Below are positions 22,349 to 31,130 of a DNA stretch of 64,000 bases, one piece after another. Source of the stretch: an uncultured Nitrosospira sp. (GTDB lineage: Bacteria; Nitrospirota; Nitrospiria; Nitrospirales; Nitrospiraceae); contig CAADGK010000056.1 of the NCBI GenBank assembly GCA_900696515.1, forward strand, positions 184,383 to 248,382, in the 5' to 3' direction. A program made the translations under genes and the position numbers. The notes under the pieces are model-generated. The model saw only the letters and a list, made by a program, of their open reading frames with translations. It had not been told where the DNA came from and did not search any database. Positions within the stretch are counted from its first letter, which is position 1; each line of letters begins with the position of its first letter.

Positions 22349-23380
22349 ATGTCCGGTCGATTCGAGCCACCGTCGTTGTCCCTCCATATGGCTTTCTGCA
22401 GAGTTTGTCTTCTGATTTTGTGCCTTCTCATCATCGTTGCCGATTTTGCCGTCACACCTCCTGCATGTGCAGAGCCTCGAGTCGTCAATGCCCAAGGCGA
22501 ACATCGCATGGGCGACCGCGATACGCGTGAGGACGCGATCCGTCTTGCGACGGAGGCGGCCAAACGGAACGCGCTTGAACAGGTTGCTACGTATTTGGAG
22601 AGCGTGACGATCGTCGATGGCATGGACGTGACCAAAGACGAAATCCGAACCTATACCGCCGGTCTGGTGCTGGTGCTCAATCAGCAGATCACCACGAGTT
22701 TGGACGGTGATGTGGTGGTCATCAAAGCAGACCTTCTGGCGCAGATGGATACGGAGGAAGTTGCGCGGGCGATCGCGGCGCTCCGCGAAAACGAAGATGC
22801 CCGTGTGCAGCTGGCTGAGCTGAAGCAAGAAAATGAACAGCTGCAAGAAGAGCTCAAGTCGGTGAATCAGGCGCTGGGCGGCGCCGTCACACCGGAGCAA
22901 GTGCAGCAGGCCGCGCTTAAGCGGAAAGAAATTCTGAACCGTGTGCAGTCGAACGCGATGGTCTCGCAGGCTTGGACCAATTGGGTGCTGGTCTCACCGA
23001 TGGGTATCCCCCAAGGTCTCCTAAATAGCGCAAGCGGGCTTTCCCCGGCCAATCCGCACATTGCCATTGCCCAACAGATCATCGCCTATCGGCATCCCCA
23101 TGTGCCACCCTCTCCCCCACGTCCAGGGCTGTTCCCGGGCCGGATGCCGAGCCATGAGCTCGTCCCGCCTCCCGGCGGTTCCGTAGGGTCCCGCCCGTTC
23201 AATGAGACCATTCATCGGACCCCTCGTGGGGTGCCTCCCGCGGATCGTCAATCAATGAGTCAACCGGGCCAATGGGGTAGCGGAGCGAGGCGAGTACCCC
23301 AGAGGCTGCCGGGAGTGCAGCAATCGGATCCGCCTTACCGGGGTGCCCCGTCTTTCGGAGGACCGGGTGGAGGCCGTTGA
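22349..23380 (+). CDS. Exported coiled-coil protein with proline-rich tail
   Basis: 343 residues. A signal peptide (FCRVCLLILCLLIIVADFAV) ends near ACAEP. The first mature domain, about residues 42-150, has the pattern GEHRMGDRDTREDAIRLATEAAKRNALEQ, like the N-terminal domain of LPP20/FlgT-type envelope proteins. A coiled coil follows (ALRENEDARVQLAELKQENEQLQEELKS), and the last 110 residues are Pro/Gly/Arg-rich and probably disordered. It is one base from the next gene, also LPP20-like, so the two are likely co-transcribed. It is divergent from the pseudo-phosphatase gene. The function is unknown; flagellar or envelope assembly is one possibility by analogy only. Confidence 0.6.
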   Translation: MSGRFEPPSLSLHMAFCRVCLLILCLLIIVADFAVTPPACAEPRVVNAQGEHRMGDRDTREDAIRLATEAAKRNALEQVATYLESVTIVDGMDVTKDEIRTYTAGLVLVLNQQITTSLDGDVVVIKADLLAQMDTEEVARAIAALRENEDARVQLAELKQENEQLQEELKSVNQALGGAVTPEQVQQAALKRKEILNRVQSNAMVSQAWTNWVLVSPMGIPQGLLNSASGLSPANPHIAIAQQIIAYRHPHVPPSPPRPGLFPGRMPSHELVPPPGGSVGSRPFNETIHRTPRGVPPADRQSMSQPGQWGSGARRVPQRLPGVQQSDPPYRGAPSFGGPGGGR

Positions 23381-23381
23381 T

Positions 23382-23840
23382 ATGCGATTTCCGAGGAACA
23401 GCGTGAGAGGCCTTGTCGCAGCGGGGAGTTTCTGGCTAGGGTTTGGACTTGTTTTGAATGTGCCGTCAGCCGCGGACAGTGGCTACTCTGCAGAGCAGTA
23501 CTGGATCGGGAGGGGCCAGGGAGATCTCACCAAAGGGAGAGTGATTTGTCAGCGGGTGTCGGAGCTGGCGGCTCGAACCGACCTGGCCAAGCAGATCCGC
23601 GTGTTGGTCAAGGAACATATGATCGACCGGGTCCGTGAACGGTCAGGGCGAGAGACCGAGCAGGATATTGAACTGACTCGCGAGGAAATCGTGCAGGAAT
23701 ATTTACAAGACGTGAAGATCGTCGATCGCCGAATCGATGAAGAGCAGAAAGTTTGCATTGCCACTGTCGTGATGCCGAAACGTCAGATATTGCCGAAGCT
23801 TCCCAATCACGCTCCAAGCCCTTCTGATACCCGTCAGTAA
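23382..23840 (+). CDS. Exported LPP20-like protein
   Basis: 152 residues from the ATG at 23382, directly after the stop of the preceding gene; the track's start is 13 codons too early. A signal peptide (LVAAGSFWLGFGLVLNVPSAA) precedes a single domain. There, ICQRVSELAARTDLAKQIRVLVKEHM, EIVQEYLQDVKIVDRRID and CIATVVMPKRQI follow the LPP20 arrangement of one long helix against a sheet. The partner gene upstream carries a related domain, which suggests an ancient duplication. Probable periplasmic or outer-membrane-associated protein; no lipobox Cys is evident. The precise role is unknown. Confidence 0.6.
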   Translation: MRFPRNSVRGLVAAGSFWLGFGLVLNVPSAADSGYSAEQYWIGRGQGDLTKGRVICQRVSELAARTDLAKQIRVLVKEHMIDRVRERSGRETEQDIELTREEIVQEYLQDVKIVDRRIDEEQKVCIATVVMPKRQILPKLPNHAPSPSDTRQ

Positions 23841-23902
23841 CGGAACTCGATCCGCACAGATCCGGTTGCAGTCCAGATTCGAGATCGGCTATGTAATCCC
23901 TT

Positions 23903-25171
23903 ATGCCCCTCGAGAATAACTTCCAACACGATGAGCTGTCGCGCAAGAATCCGGGCGAACGTTTGCGTGTCGCCGATCTGACGGACGGTGTTCCTCCAGA
24001 TTCGCCGGAATGGGGCGTGACCATGGCCCGGTATGGGATGAGCCTGTCTCAAGCCGGTGTCACCGGCGTGGTCTTTCTCCATGGTTCGCTCCATGGCACC
24101 GATCTCTTCGGCATGCAGCGATTGGATGACGCGGGTGGCTTGAAACGAGGCTATTCACGCGGTGTGTCGGGAGTCGATGCCTTACTCGCGGCGATGCGTG
24201 AGGAAAGCAACGGTATTCCGCTGCTGGCAGGCGGTCTCAAGCCGCCGCTATCGAGCGATCCCGCCACGAAGCATCTCCTGGATGAACAGATTGGTGACGC
24301 AGGCAACTTCACCGAGGCTTATGTCGAATCGTTTCAAAAGGCCTTGAACCAGAATCTCGCTCGCCCTATCTCCTGCCATAGACTGCTCTGGGCATCCGAA
24401 CACCACCATCTGGGCCGGGCACTTGCCGCCGTTCGGTTGCTTGATGAACTGCATAGGCTTTGCACACGGGAGAATCTGAGCAGAGGCCAACGAGTTCTCG
24501 TCCAGGCGCATGGGCAAGCTGGATTGGTCATGGCCCTTGCCTCAAATATGCTTTGCCCGAGTCCCATCACAGGGCGGCCAAAGTTACTCAACGTCTTGAA
24601 CGGCTATGCTGACCAGACCAACCGGTCTGAACTCGCTGACACCGTGAAACGTATCGAATCGCTGCTCACGGCGGCTACCCTTCTCAATGGTGTCGCGCTC
24701 GACATCGTCACCTTCGGCACGCCGGTTCGTTACGGATGGGATACTTCCGGGATCGGGAAACTTCTGCACGTTGTCAATCATCGGAATTTGCGAACCGATG
24801 GGAAAAGTTGGCTGGCCAAGATGGAACTGCCTCAAATCACCATGGAGATGCCGATCGCCTGGGGGGGAGACTATGTGCAGGAATTGGCCGTAGCGGGCAG
24901 CGATGCCGTCCCTGCGACCGAGGCGGCCAAGGCGGCGAACAAAATGATCTGGGAGCTGGTAGAGCCTTATGATGGATTTGAGCGGTGGCTGGAATGCGCG
25001 AGACGGGCCGTGCGGTTCCCCAGCGAAGGGCGCTGCCTTCTCGTTGATTATCAGGACAGTACCGGCTCAACGAATCCGCGTGACCACTACTTCGGTCACG
25101 CGGTGTATACGCGCCGCCATGCGCTGTTATTCAATCTGATACAGATCGTTCGCACCTTCTACACATCTTAA
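23903..25171 (+). CDS. Alpha/beta-hydrolase-like protein, nucleophile missing
   Basis: 422 residues, no signal peptide. GVVFLHGSLHGTDLFG resembles the oxyanion HG loop of lipases, and RVLVQAHGQAGLVMALASN sits where a nucleophile elbow (G-x-S-x-G) is expected but reads A-H-G-Q-A-G, with Gly in place of Ser. Later, DIVTFGTPVRYGWD resembles the segment after the elbow in lipase-class proteins, and a conserved-looking HAVYTRRHALLF closes the protein. I cannot name the family. If the fold guess is right, the protein is not a classical serine hydrolase. Its stop overlaps the convergent lon stop at the palindrome TTAA. Confidence 0.55.
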   Translation: MPLENNFQHDELSRKNPGERLRVADLTDGVPPDSPEWGVTMARYGMSLSQAGVTGVVFLHGSLHGTDLFGMQRLDDAGGLKRGYSRGVSGVDALLAAMREESNGIPLLAGGLKPPLSSDPATKHLLDEQIGDAGNFTEAYVESFQKALNQNLARPISCHRLLWASEHHHLGRALAAVRLLDELHRLCTRENLSRGQRVLVQAHGQAGLVMALASNMLCPSPITGRPKLLNVLNGYADQTNRSELADTVKRIESLLTAATLLNGVALDIVTFGTPVRYGWDTSGIGKLLHVVNHRNLRTDGKSWLAKMELPQITMEMPIAWGGDYVQELAVAGSDAVPATEAAKAANKMIWELVEPYDGFERWLECARRAVRFPSEGRCLLVDYQDSTGSTNPRDHYFGHAVYTRRHALLFNLIQIVRTFYTS

Positions 25172-27564
25172 TGATCTTTCGTGGTGCTGGTGGCCCCAAC
25201 CGGTTCGCCGCCGGCGGGCGCATCGTGAGAATCGGGATTGAACGCCGCCGGCAGTACCTCTTCAATCCGTTCGGCCAAGATGAACGTCAACTCATCGCGT
25301 ACTTCCTGTGGAACGTCCTTCAGGTCTTTCTCGTTTGCCTTTGGGAGGATGATTCGCTTGATCCCGGCGCGATGCGCCGCCAGCACCTTCTCTTTGATGC
25401 CGCCTACGGGCAAGACAAGTCCGCTCAGACTGATCTCTCCTGTCATCGCTGTGTCGCTTCGCACGGCTCTATTCTCGTAAGCGGAAGCCAATGCGGTAGC
25501 CATGGTGATGCCGGCCGATGGGCCGTCTTTCGGAATGGCTCCCGATGGTACGTGGATGTGGACTCCGTTCCGCTTAAAGCGGGAGATATCCAGTCCCATG
25601 CTCTCGGCATGCGACCAGAGATAACTTCTTGCCGCACGCGCCGACTCCTGCATCACGTCGCCTAGCTGCCCCGTCAGGGTCAACTCGTGACCCCCGGGGA
25701 GCAAGGTGGTTTCAATATAGAGCACATCCCCGCCGGTCGGCGTCCAGGCAAGGCCTGTTGCAACACCGGGAGGCAAATGCTTTCTCGCCTCTTCCGGCAT
25801 AAACCGTTCTGAACCCAACCACTCGTCAAGCATGTCGGTTTGTATCGCGACAGGCCGGCGTTCCTGGCCGTCCGGGAGATCAGCGAATGTCAAGGCGACT
25901 TTTCTGGTCAATCGTCCCAGCATCTGTTCGAGTTGTCGCACCCCGGCTTCCCGTGTGTAGCGCGAGATCACAAGATTCAGCACTTCGTCCGTGAGCACCG
26001 CCTGGCTTTCCTGAATGCCGGCTTCCTTCAGCCGCCTGGGCCATAGGTAGCGGCGAGCGATTTCGGCTTTCTCGCGCTCGCTGTACCCTTGGAGGCGAAT
26101 CACTTCCATCCGATCCAACAGAGGTTGACTGATGGTATCGAGCGTGTTGGCCGTGGTGATGAAAAACACCTTCGACAGATCGAAGGGGAGATCCAAATAA
26201 TGATCACGGAACGTATGATTCTGCGCGGGATCCAAAATCTCCAGCAGTGCCGCCGCAGGGTCGCCCCGGAAATCTCGTCCCATCTTGTCGACCTCATCGA
26301 GCATCAAGACCGGGTTGTTGACTCCCGCCCGGCGAATCGCCTGAATGATACGGCCGGGCAGCGAGCCGACATAGGTGCGACGGTGGCCTCGTAGTTCAGC
26401 CTCGTCATGGACCCCGCCCAGACTGAATCGCTCGAAGGTTCGGCTCATGGCCCTTGCAATCGATTGGCCTAGGCTGGTTTTGCCGACACCAGGAGGTCCG
26501 ACCAGGCAAAGAATCGGAGCCTTGGCTTTCGGATTGAGCTTCAGAACCGCCAAATGTTCGACGATCCGTTCCTTGACCTCCTTGATGCCGTAATGATCCT
26601 CCTCCAGCACCGAACGGACGGTGGAGAGATCAAGGTGCTCCTCGGAGGATTTTCTCCAGGGGAGTTCGAGGACCAGCTCAAGATAGGTCCGAAGCACCTG
26701 ATGGTCGGGTGAGGTGGGCGGGACTTTGCCTAATCTGGTGACTTCTCGCTCAACTTCCTTGCGGATATGATCGGGCAGGTCCGCCTCGGCGATTTGTCGC
26801 TTGAGGCGAGCCGCCTCGTTCTCATCATTCTCGCCTTCACCAAGTTCCTCCTGGATGGCCTTCAATTGTTCGCGTAAGACGTACTCACGCTGGGTTTTTC
26901 CGATTTTTGTCTGGGCATCTCGGGTGATCTTTTCACGAAGTTGCAGGATTTGGATTTCTTTCGACAGGGCGGCGTAGAGGCTGCGCAGGAGGTCGAGGGT
27001 CGACGCACACTCGAGCAGACGTTGTTCTTCCACCACATTGAGATTCACCAGAGAGGCGATACGATAGGCCAGCGCGACAGAGTCATCTTCATTACTCAAG
27101 ACGGCGCCGACTTCTTGAATGGCCGGAGCCTGGATCAGTCTGGGCAATTCGGACACAAGCTCTTGAATGGCCCGGTGCAGTGCCTGCACCTCCGTTCCCT
27201 CGTCCGAAGGACGGGCCAGCGTCCGGACGCGCACGGTGGAGTAGGGAGCCGACTGTTCCTCTTTTAAGAGGACGACGCGATCCAGGCCTTGAACAAGGGC
27301 ATGGATGGTTCCTTCGGAAGCTTGGCCGATTTGCTTGATGGTGGCTTTTGTCCCGATGGAGTACAGATCACCCAAGCCCGGCTCTTCGGTCTGAGGATCT
27401 CGTTGAGCCACCACGACGATCGTTTTTTCTTCCGTCTTCATCGCGGCATTGACGGCGGCGACGGATCGCTCGCGTCCAATCGTCAGCGGCATCATGATTC
27501 CTGGAAACAGAACCGTGCGCTTGACGGGGAGTATGGGCAGTATCGATAAGACAGTCTCTTCCAT
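25168..27564 (-). CDS. lon: ATP-dependent Lon protease
   Basis: 798 residues from the ATG at 27564; the 87 extra N-terminal residues in the track do not resemble Lon. The N-terminal substrate domain begins LPILPVKRTVLFPG. The AAA+ module has Walker A GPPGVGKTSLG (about residue 356) and Walker B PVLMLDEVDK. The S16 protease domain carries the catalytic Ser in KDGPSAG (about 680) and Lys in GGIKEKVLAA (about 720). It degrades misfolded and short-lived regulatory proteins using ATP. It is single-gene here, with a palindrome over its promoter region at 27602-27616. Length is normal for bacterial Lon. Confidence 0.97.
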   Translation of the reverse strand: MEETVLSILPILPVKRTVLFPGIMMPLTIGRERSVAAVNAAMKTEEKTIVVVAQRDPQTEEPGLGDLYSIGTKATIKQIGQASEGTIHALVQGLDRVVLLKEEQSAPYSTVRVRTLARPSDEGTEVQALHRAIQELVSELPRLIQAPAIQEVGAVLSNEDDSVALAYRIASLVNLNVVEEQRLLECASTLDLLRSLYAALSKEIQILQLREKITRDAQTKIGKTQREYVLREQLKAIQEELGEGENDENEAARLKRQIAEADLPDHIRKEVEREVTRLGKVPPTSPDHQVLRTYLELVLELPWRKSSEEHLDLSTVRSVLEEDHYGIKEVKERIVEHLAVLKLNPKAKAPILCLVGPPGVGKTSLGQSIARAMSRTFERFSLGGVHDEAELRGHRRTYVGSLPGRIIQAIRRAGVNNPVLMLDEVDKMGRDFRGDPAAALLEILDPAQNHTFRDHYLDLPFDLSKVFFITTANTLDTISQPLLDRMEVIRLQGYSEREKAEIARRYLWPRRLKEAGIQESQAVLTDEVLNLVISRYTREAGVRQLEQMLGRLTRKVALTFADLPDGQERRPVAIQTDMLDEWLGSERFMPEEARKHLPPGVATGLAWTPTGGDVLYIETTLLPGGHELTLTGQLGDVMQESARAARSYLWSHAESMGLDISRFKRNGVHIHVPSGAIPKDGPSAGITMATALASAYENRAVRSDTAMTGEISLSGLVLPVGGIKEKVLAAHRAGIKRIILPKANEKDLKDVPQEVRDELTFILAERIEEVLPAAFNPDSHDAPAGGEPVGATSTTKDH

Positions 27565-27892
27565 GGGTAACCATCCTGGCTGAACGTTCAGGGCATTATA
27601 ACAACCTAATAGGTTGCGCTGCCTAGAAGTCAAGAGGATGGAGGCGCCGGCAGGCAAGAACCGGTTGAGAAATAACATCTTTGCCGTACTTCTTAAGTAG
27701 GATCTGAATGGCATCGGTCCGGACCTCAGTCCGACCGGGGCTGTGCCTTCTGCAGCAGCAGGCGGTCGTCGCCCTGACGGAGGTATGGGCCAGACGTGCA
27801 AAGCCCGGACGATTGTGGTATCCATGCCTGCCAGTGCAGTCGTGGCGCCGGCGATTTGTCCTTGTTAGTTAGAGATTGGGAACCTATCGGCT
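27565..27892. other. Divergent lon / NUDIX intergenic region
   Basis: No gene is supported. The lon-proximal part holds the promoter-like sequence and palindrome described separately. The remainder, toward the NUDIX gene, shows no clear promoter or RNA structure to my eye. Confidence 0.4.
27602..27633 (-). promoter_or_regulatory. lon: Candidate lon promoter with overlapping palindrome
   Basis: Reading leftward: TTGACT (27633-27628), a 16-bp spacer, TATTAG (27611-27606). The palindrome CAACCTA-A-TAGGTTG (27602-27616, 7-bp perfect arms) covers the -10 box and could hold a repressor. A TATAAT at 27600-27595 is closer to the gene but 27 bp from TTGACT, too far for the same promoter. No sigma32 consensus or CIRCE element is seen. 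Confidence 0.3.
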
Positions 27893-28438
27893 ATGAACTA
27901 TTGTAGTCACTGTGGCGCGACCGTCACGCACAAAGTTCCGGCGGGTGACAATCTTCCGAGGCATGTGTGTGATCAGTGTGAGCGCATTCATTATCATAAC
28001 CCCAAGATTGTCGCGGGCTGTATCCCGGAATGGGAAGGCCAAGTCCTTCTCTGCCGACGTGCGATCGAGCCACGTCTTGGACTCTGGACGTTCCCGGCAG
28101 GATTTATGGAGTTGGGCGAAAGTACCGAGCAGGCGGCTGTGCGTGAGACGATGGAGGAGGCGCAGGCTGACGTCACGATTGCCGGACTCTATGCTGTGCT
28201 CAGTCTACCTCATATCGGACAGGTCTACCTCGTGTTTCGGGGACGCATGACGGCGCCGACTTTCATGGCCGGGCCGGAAAGTTTGGACGTCAGGCTCTTT
28301 GCACTCTCCGCCATCCCTTGGGAGACGATGGCTTTCCCAGTGGTCAGCGAAGCGCTGAGGCGCTACGTTGCCGATGCGAAGAGCGGGGAGTTCCCAGTCC
28401 ACCTTGCCAGTCTGCCGGATCGGCCTGCGGTTTATTAG
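27893..28438 (+). CDS. NUDIX hydrolase with N-terminal zinc ribbon
   Basis: 181 residues. A zinc ribbon comes first: CSHC (C4, C7) and CDQC (C26, C29), then HYHNPKIVAG, as in NudC-type NADH pyrophosphatases and related proteins. The NUDIX box GFMELGESTEQAAVRETMEEAQAD fits G-x5-E-x7-R-E-x2-E-E, with Ala replacing the last Gly. The fold cleaves nucleoside diphosphates linked to another group; ADP-ribose or dinucleotides are likely, but the substrate cannot be read from sequence. It is divergent from lon and stands alone. Confidence 0.85.
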   Translation: MNYCSHCGATVTHKVPAGDNLPRHVCDQCERIHYHNPKIVAGCIPEWEGQVLLCRRAIEPRLGLWTFPAGFMELGESTEQAAVRETMEEAQADVTIAGLYAVLSLPHIGQVYLVFRGRMTAPTFMAGPESLDVRLFALSAIPWETMAFPVVSEALRRYVADAKSGEFPVHLASLPDRPAVY

Positions 28439-28569
28439 GTTACGACGTCCCCCTTTCAGATGCTGCCCCTGGGGATAGAGTAGCTCCACGGTGCGTCATC
28501 ATCAAAGATGAATCAGGATGCGAGGGGGGGTCCGGAGGGGGCTGAGACAACCCACTGCGGTTGGAACCA

Positions 28570-28932
28570 TTATTCAAGCAAGTATTCCAACCATTCCGGC
28601 TCTTTTTTTCTGTCGGCTTGTAACTCCACACCGAACCGTCGTCCGTTCACCCAAGAGACGGTGGCTTGAGGAATGCAGAGGGGACTGTCCCGATCCGGCA
28701 GTTCGAGAAACAGGCCAAGCTCCGTGCCGACCTTCACCTGTTGATTCCCTTGGATTCGGAATCCATAGCGGCTCAGGTCGATGATGGTGCCGTGGCCGAT
28801 GATAATGTTGCTTCCTTCTGAACCGGAGTACCGGACTTTGAACGTTCCTCCAATGCGAGGCTCCCGTCGTCGTTCAGAGTCGAGACGAACCGCCTCCTGT
28901 TTGGCTTTCGCGGAGGATTTCCACCACTTCAC
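28570..28932 (-). CDS. PilZ domain protein
   Basis: 120 residues starting at a GTG (28932) preceded by GGAGAGAG. The c-di-GMP-binding signature is complete: RRREPR (RxxxR) near residue 21 and DLSRYGFRI (D/NxSxxG) near residue 52, followed by the six-stranded barrel ending VSWVNGRRFGVEL. A basic N-terminal tail comes before it. Such single-domain proteins pass c-di-GMP levels to motility, secretion or polysaccharide machinery. Another PilZ gene lies 240 bp upstream on the same strand, so they may be a related pair. Confidence 0.85.
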   Translation of the reverse strand: MKWWKSSAKAKQEAVRLDSERRREPRIGGTFKVRYSGSEGSNIIIGHGTIIDLSRYGFRIQGNQQVKVGTELGLFLELPDRDSPLCIPQATVSWVNGRRFGVELQADRKKEPEWLEYLLE

Positions 28933-29175
28933 AGGGCTCTCTCCATCCGAAGTTCAGTCATGGATCGGCAGTCTCGTCACGCAACTTGAGTGATCCGATG
29001 AAAGGGCGACTCATATTGCATCTTCAAGACAGGGATAAGCGGCCAACGAGCATGCTCCGTCATATCAAAACCTGCACTCAGGCCCTCAAAACGGCGGTCT
29101 TGGTTCATGAAGATCCCGGCCGAGAATGAGTTGTAGACTGCGGGCGTTCCGGAGGACTGTGCCAGAGAGAGGCAG

Positions 29176-29535
29176 TCAGATTTTCTGCAGCCCGCCTTTC
29201 GGCACGACCAACGCCTGTCCCGCTGTGATGGAAAGCCGCTCCACGATTTGTTTGAGGCGTTCTTGTTCCGGGGCCTCGATTGTTCGAAATTCCACGCCGA
29301 TACCTCGCGATCCGGACCATCGGACCGTGGCCTTGCTGATATGGATTGGGGTGGCGTCTGCTTCAACTTGGAGGAACAGTTCGACTTGCATGCCGGTGAA
29401 GGGGCGAAGCGTGCTTTCCAGCCGGCATCCTTTGAGCGAAAGGTCTTTCACCAGGGCGTTGTATCGCAATTTGTCTTGTTGGACCAAGGTGCTGGGAGCC
29501 GACACAGGGAATCGCGGAAACTTGCGAACAACCAT
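29176..29535 (-). CDS. PilZ domain protein
   Basis: 119 residues. RKFPRF near the N-terminus is a RxxxR-like motif (R4-x3-R8) and DLSLKGCRL (about residue 31) is the D-x-S-x-x-G motif, so c-di-GMP binding is plausible. The barrel ends with VRWSGSRGIGVEF, and a C-terminal helix follows (EQERLKQIVERLSI). It has the same orientation as the other PilZ gene 240 bp away, but differs clearly in sequence. The gap between the two holds no supported gene. Confidence 0.8.
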   Translation of the reverse strand: MVVRKFPRFPVSAPSTLVQQDKLRYNALVKDLSLKGCRLESTLRPFTGMQVELFLQVEADATPIHISKATVRWSGSRGIGVEFRTIEAPEQERLKQIVERLSITAGQALVVPKGGLQKI

Positions 29536-29747
29536 CTAGGATCCCTTTTAATAGGTCTCGCTGTCTGCCGATGAGCGGATCGAAGGATTGTGGGGCCACT
29601 TAGTGAGCGGATAGAAATCTCTCTCGATCGTGCTCTAGTGAGCAGGCTATGTGGTGAAGGCCATCTTGTCAATCAAAAGCCCGATCTAAACAGTCGTGAA
29701 ACAGGCGGGATTCGCGGACTTTTCTCCGGTGCGGTTGTTTCCTGCCA

Positions 29748-30230
29748 TCACCAGCGGTAGCCCCAATAATCGAAATGCCGGTGCCCCCAGTACGGGTGGT
29801 AGTAAGGCGAGGCAGAGAAGGCCGTGTTTCCGAAATGCAGGCCTAGTCCGAGCCCGAGGCCAAGGGCCGGTGCCAAGGCGTAACTATAAGGATAGCCGTA
29901 CGAGAAGGGAACGACGCCGGTCGCGGGCCGCTCGGCAAGTTGCCGTTGCAAGGTGCTTGTGGCTGCAGACTGCCGGTCGAGCTGTTCCTTGAGTTGACCG
30001 ACAGTATGTTGCTGTGCCTGAAGTTTCCCTTCCAGCTCGGCGATTTTCTTTTGTTGTGCTTCCATGAAGGCGTTTACGCATCGGGTCTGTGCCTCCGGCG
30101 TATAGCTCGAACACTCCCAAGGTACTTGTAGGATTTCGGCCGTGGATGGGAAGGGAGTGAAGATGTAAACCAAAATTCCAGCGAAAACCAAGGGTCGCAC
30201 CCACCGATTTCGGAAGGATTTCCGTTCCAT
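29748..30230 (-). CDS. Exported coiled-coil protein with Tyr/Gly-rich tail
   Basis: 160 residues from the ATG at 30230, which follows CAGGAGGAAGGCT; the track's start is 12 codons early. An N-terminal signal segment (WVRPLVFAGILVYIFTPFPSTAEI) precedes VPWECSSYTPEAQTRCVNAFMEAQQKKIAELEGKLQ, in which two Cys could form a disulfide and a coiled coil begins. The C-terminal 55 residues are low complexity, rich in Tyr, Gly, Pro and His (YGYPYSYALAP, GLGLGLGL, HPYWGHRHFDYWG). It is probably a periplasmic or outer-membrane-associated protein; no family is recognised. Confidence 0.65.
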   Translation of the reverse strand: MERKSFRNRWVRPLVFAGILVYIFTPFPSTAEILQVPWECSSYTPEAQTRCVNAFMEAQQKKIAELEGKLQAQQHTVGQLKEQLDRQSAATSTLQRQLAERPATGVVPFSYGYPYSYALAPALGLGLGLGLHFGNTAFSASPYYHPYWGHRHFDYWGYRW

Positions 30231-30409
30231 AGCCTTCCTCCTGTGCAGCTGGTCAGAGAATACCATGCGAGGTTCACGTTGAACAGACGGCTTCGGGTGC
30301 TTGCGGGGTGCTGATCTGACGGCAGTAATCGAACCGCTTGTTTGATTTTTTCAGAACGAGACTTCTACAATGCCATCGGTCATGCGAATGTGGGACATAG
30401 GTTCGGTAC

Positions 30410-31129
30410 ATGCCCGGGCGACGCACATCCAATAAGAAGAAACAATCTCGAAAGACCAATCTTCCTGATCTTTCCGATAAGCGTCGGTTCCAGCAACGAC
30501 TCTTGAAATGGTATGGAGAGCATGGCCGCGATTTGCCCTGGCGAAAAACGTCGGATCCCTATCACATTCTTGTGTCTGAGGTGATGTTGCAACAGACGCA
30601 GGTTGATCGAGTCATCCCCAAGTATCATGAGTTTCTCAAGCGATATCCGAGCTTCGAGGATTTGGCCGAGGCGCCGGTGGCTGAGGTGAAGAAGACGTGG
30701 TATCCGTTGGGATACAACGTTCGTCCGGAACGGTTGCACGGGATCGCCTGCGAAACGGTGGAACGGTATGGGGGAAAGCTTCCCAGCGATGCGGAGGAGT
30801 TGCTGTCTTTCAAAGGAATTGGGCGATATACCGCCGGGGCGATTCGCTCCTTTGCATTCAATGAAGATGCACCCATTCTCGACACCAACGTGATACGGGT
30901 CCTGCACCGAGTGTTTGTTGCCGAAGGGGATCCGAAAGCGCAGAAGGCGGTGCTCTGGGAACTATCGGAGGCGCTCATTCCCCCGAAGAAGGGATACGAC
31001 TTCAACCAGGCGATCATGGATTTTGGGGCAATGGTCTGTACCGCGCGCGATCCCTATTGTCTCCTCTGTCCAATGAAATCGTTCTGCAAAACCTATCCAT
31101 TTAGTCCACCGCCGCGTGAAAGGGGCTAG
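30410..31129 (+). CDS. mutY: MutY-type adenine DNA glycosylase, short form
   Basis: 239 residues: the HhH-GPD and iron-sulfur core only. Catalytic region SEVMLQQTQVDRV carries the Glu, LLSFKGIGRYTAGAI is the helix-hairpin-helix, and PILDTNVIRVLHRVF holds the catalytic Asp. The cluster ligands C-x6-C-x2-C-x5-C read CTARDPYCLLCPMKSFC. The enzyme removes adenine mispaired with 8-oxoguanine. Usual MutY is about 350 residues with a MutT-like C-terminal domain that recognises 8-oxoG; that domain is absent here, but a free NUDIX gene follows one base after the stop. Specificity of the short form (A:oxoG or a thymine mismatch) is therefore less certain. Confidence 0.85.
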   Translation: MPGRRTSNKKKQSRKTNLPDLSDKRRFQQRLLKWYGEHGRDLPWRKTSDPYHILVSEVMLQQTQVDRVIPKYHEFLKRYPSFEDLAEAPVAEVKKTWYPLGYNVRPERLHGIACETVERYGGKLPSDAEELLSFKGIGRYTAGAIRSFAFNEDAPILDTNVIRVLHRVFVAEGDPKAQKAVLWELSEALIPPKKGYDFNQAIMDFGAMVCTARDPYCLLCPMKSFCKTYPFSPPPRERG

Positions 31130-31130
31130 C

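Noticed and set aside
27595-27633. TTGACT with TATAAT as the lon promoter
   Set aside because: The 27-bp spacing is far outside the sigma70 range; the TATTAG box at 16 bp was preferred.
28977-29366. 129-residue minus-strand ORF overlapping a PilZ gene
   Set aside because: Most of it is the wrong frame of the PilZ gene; the leftover 43 codons lack any start signal.
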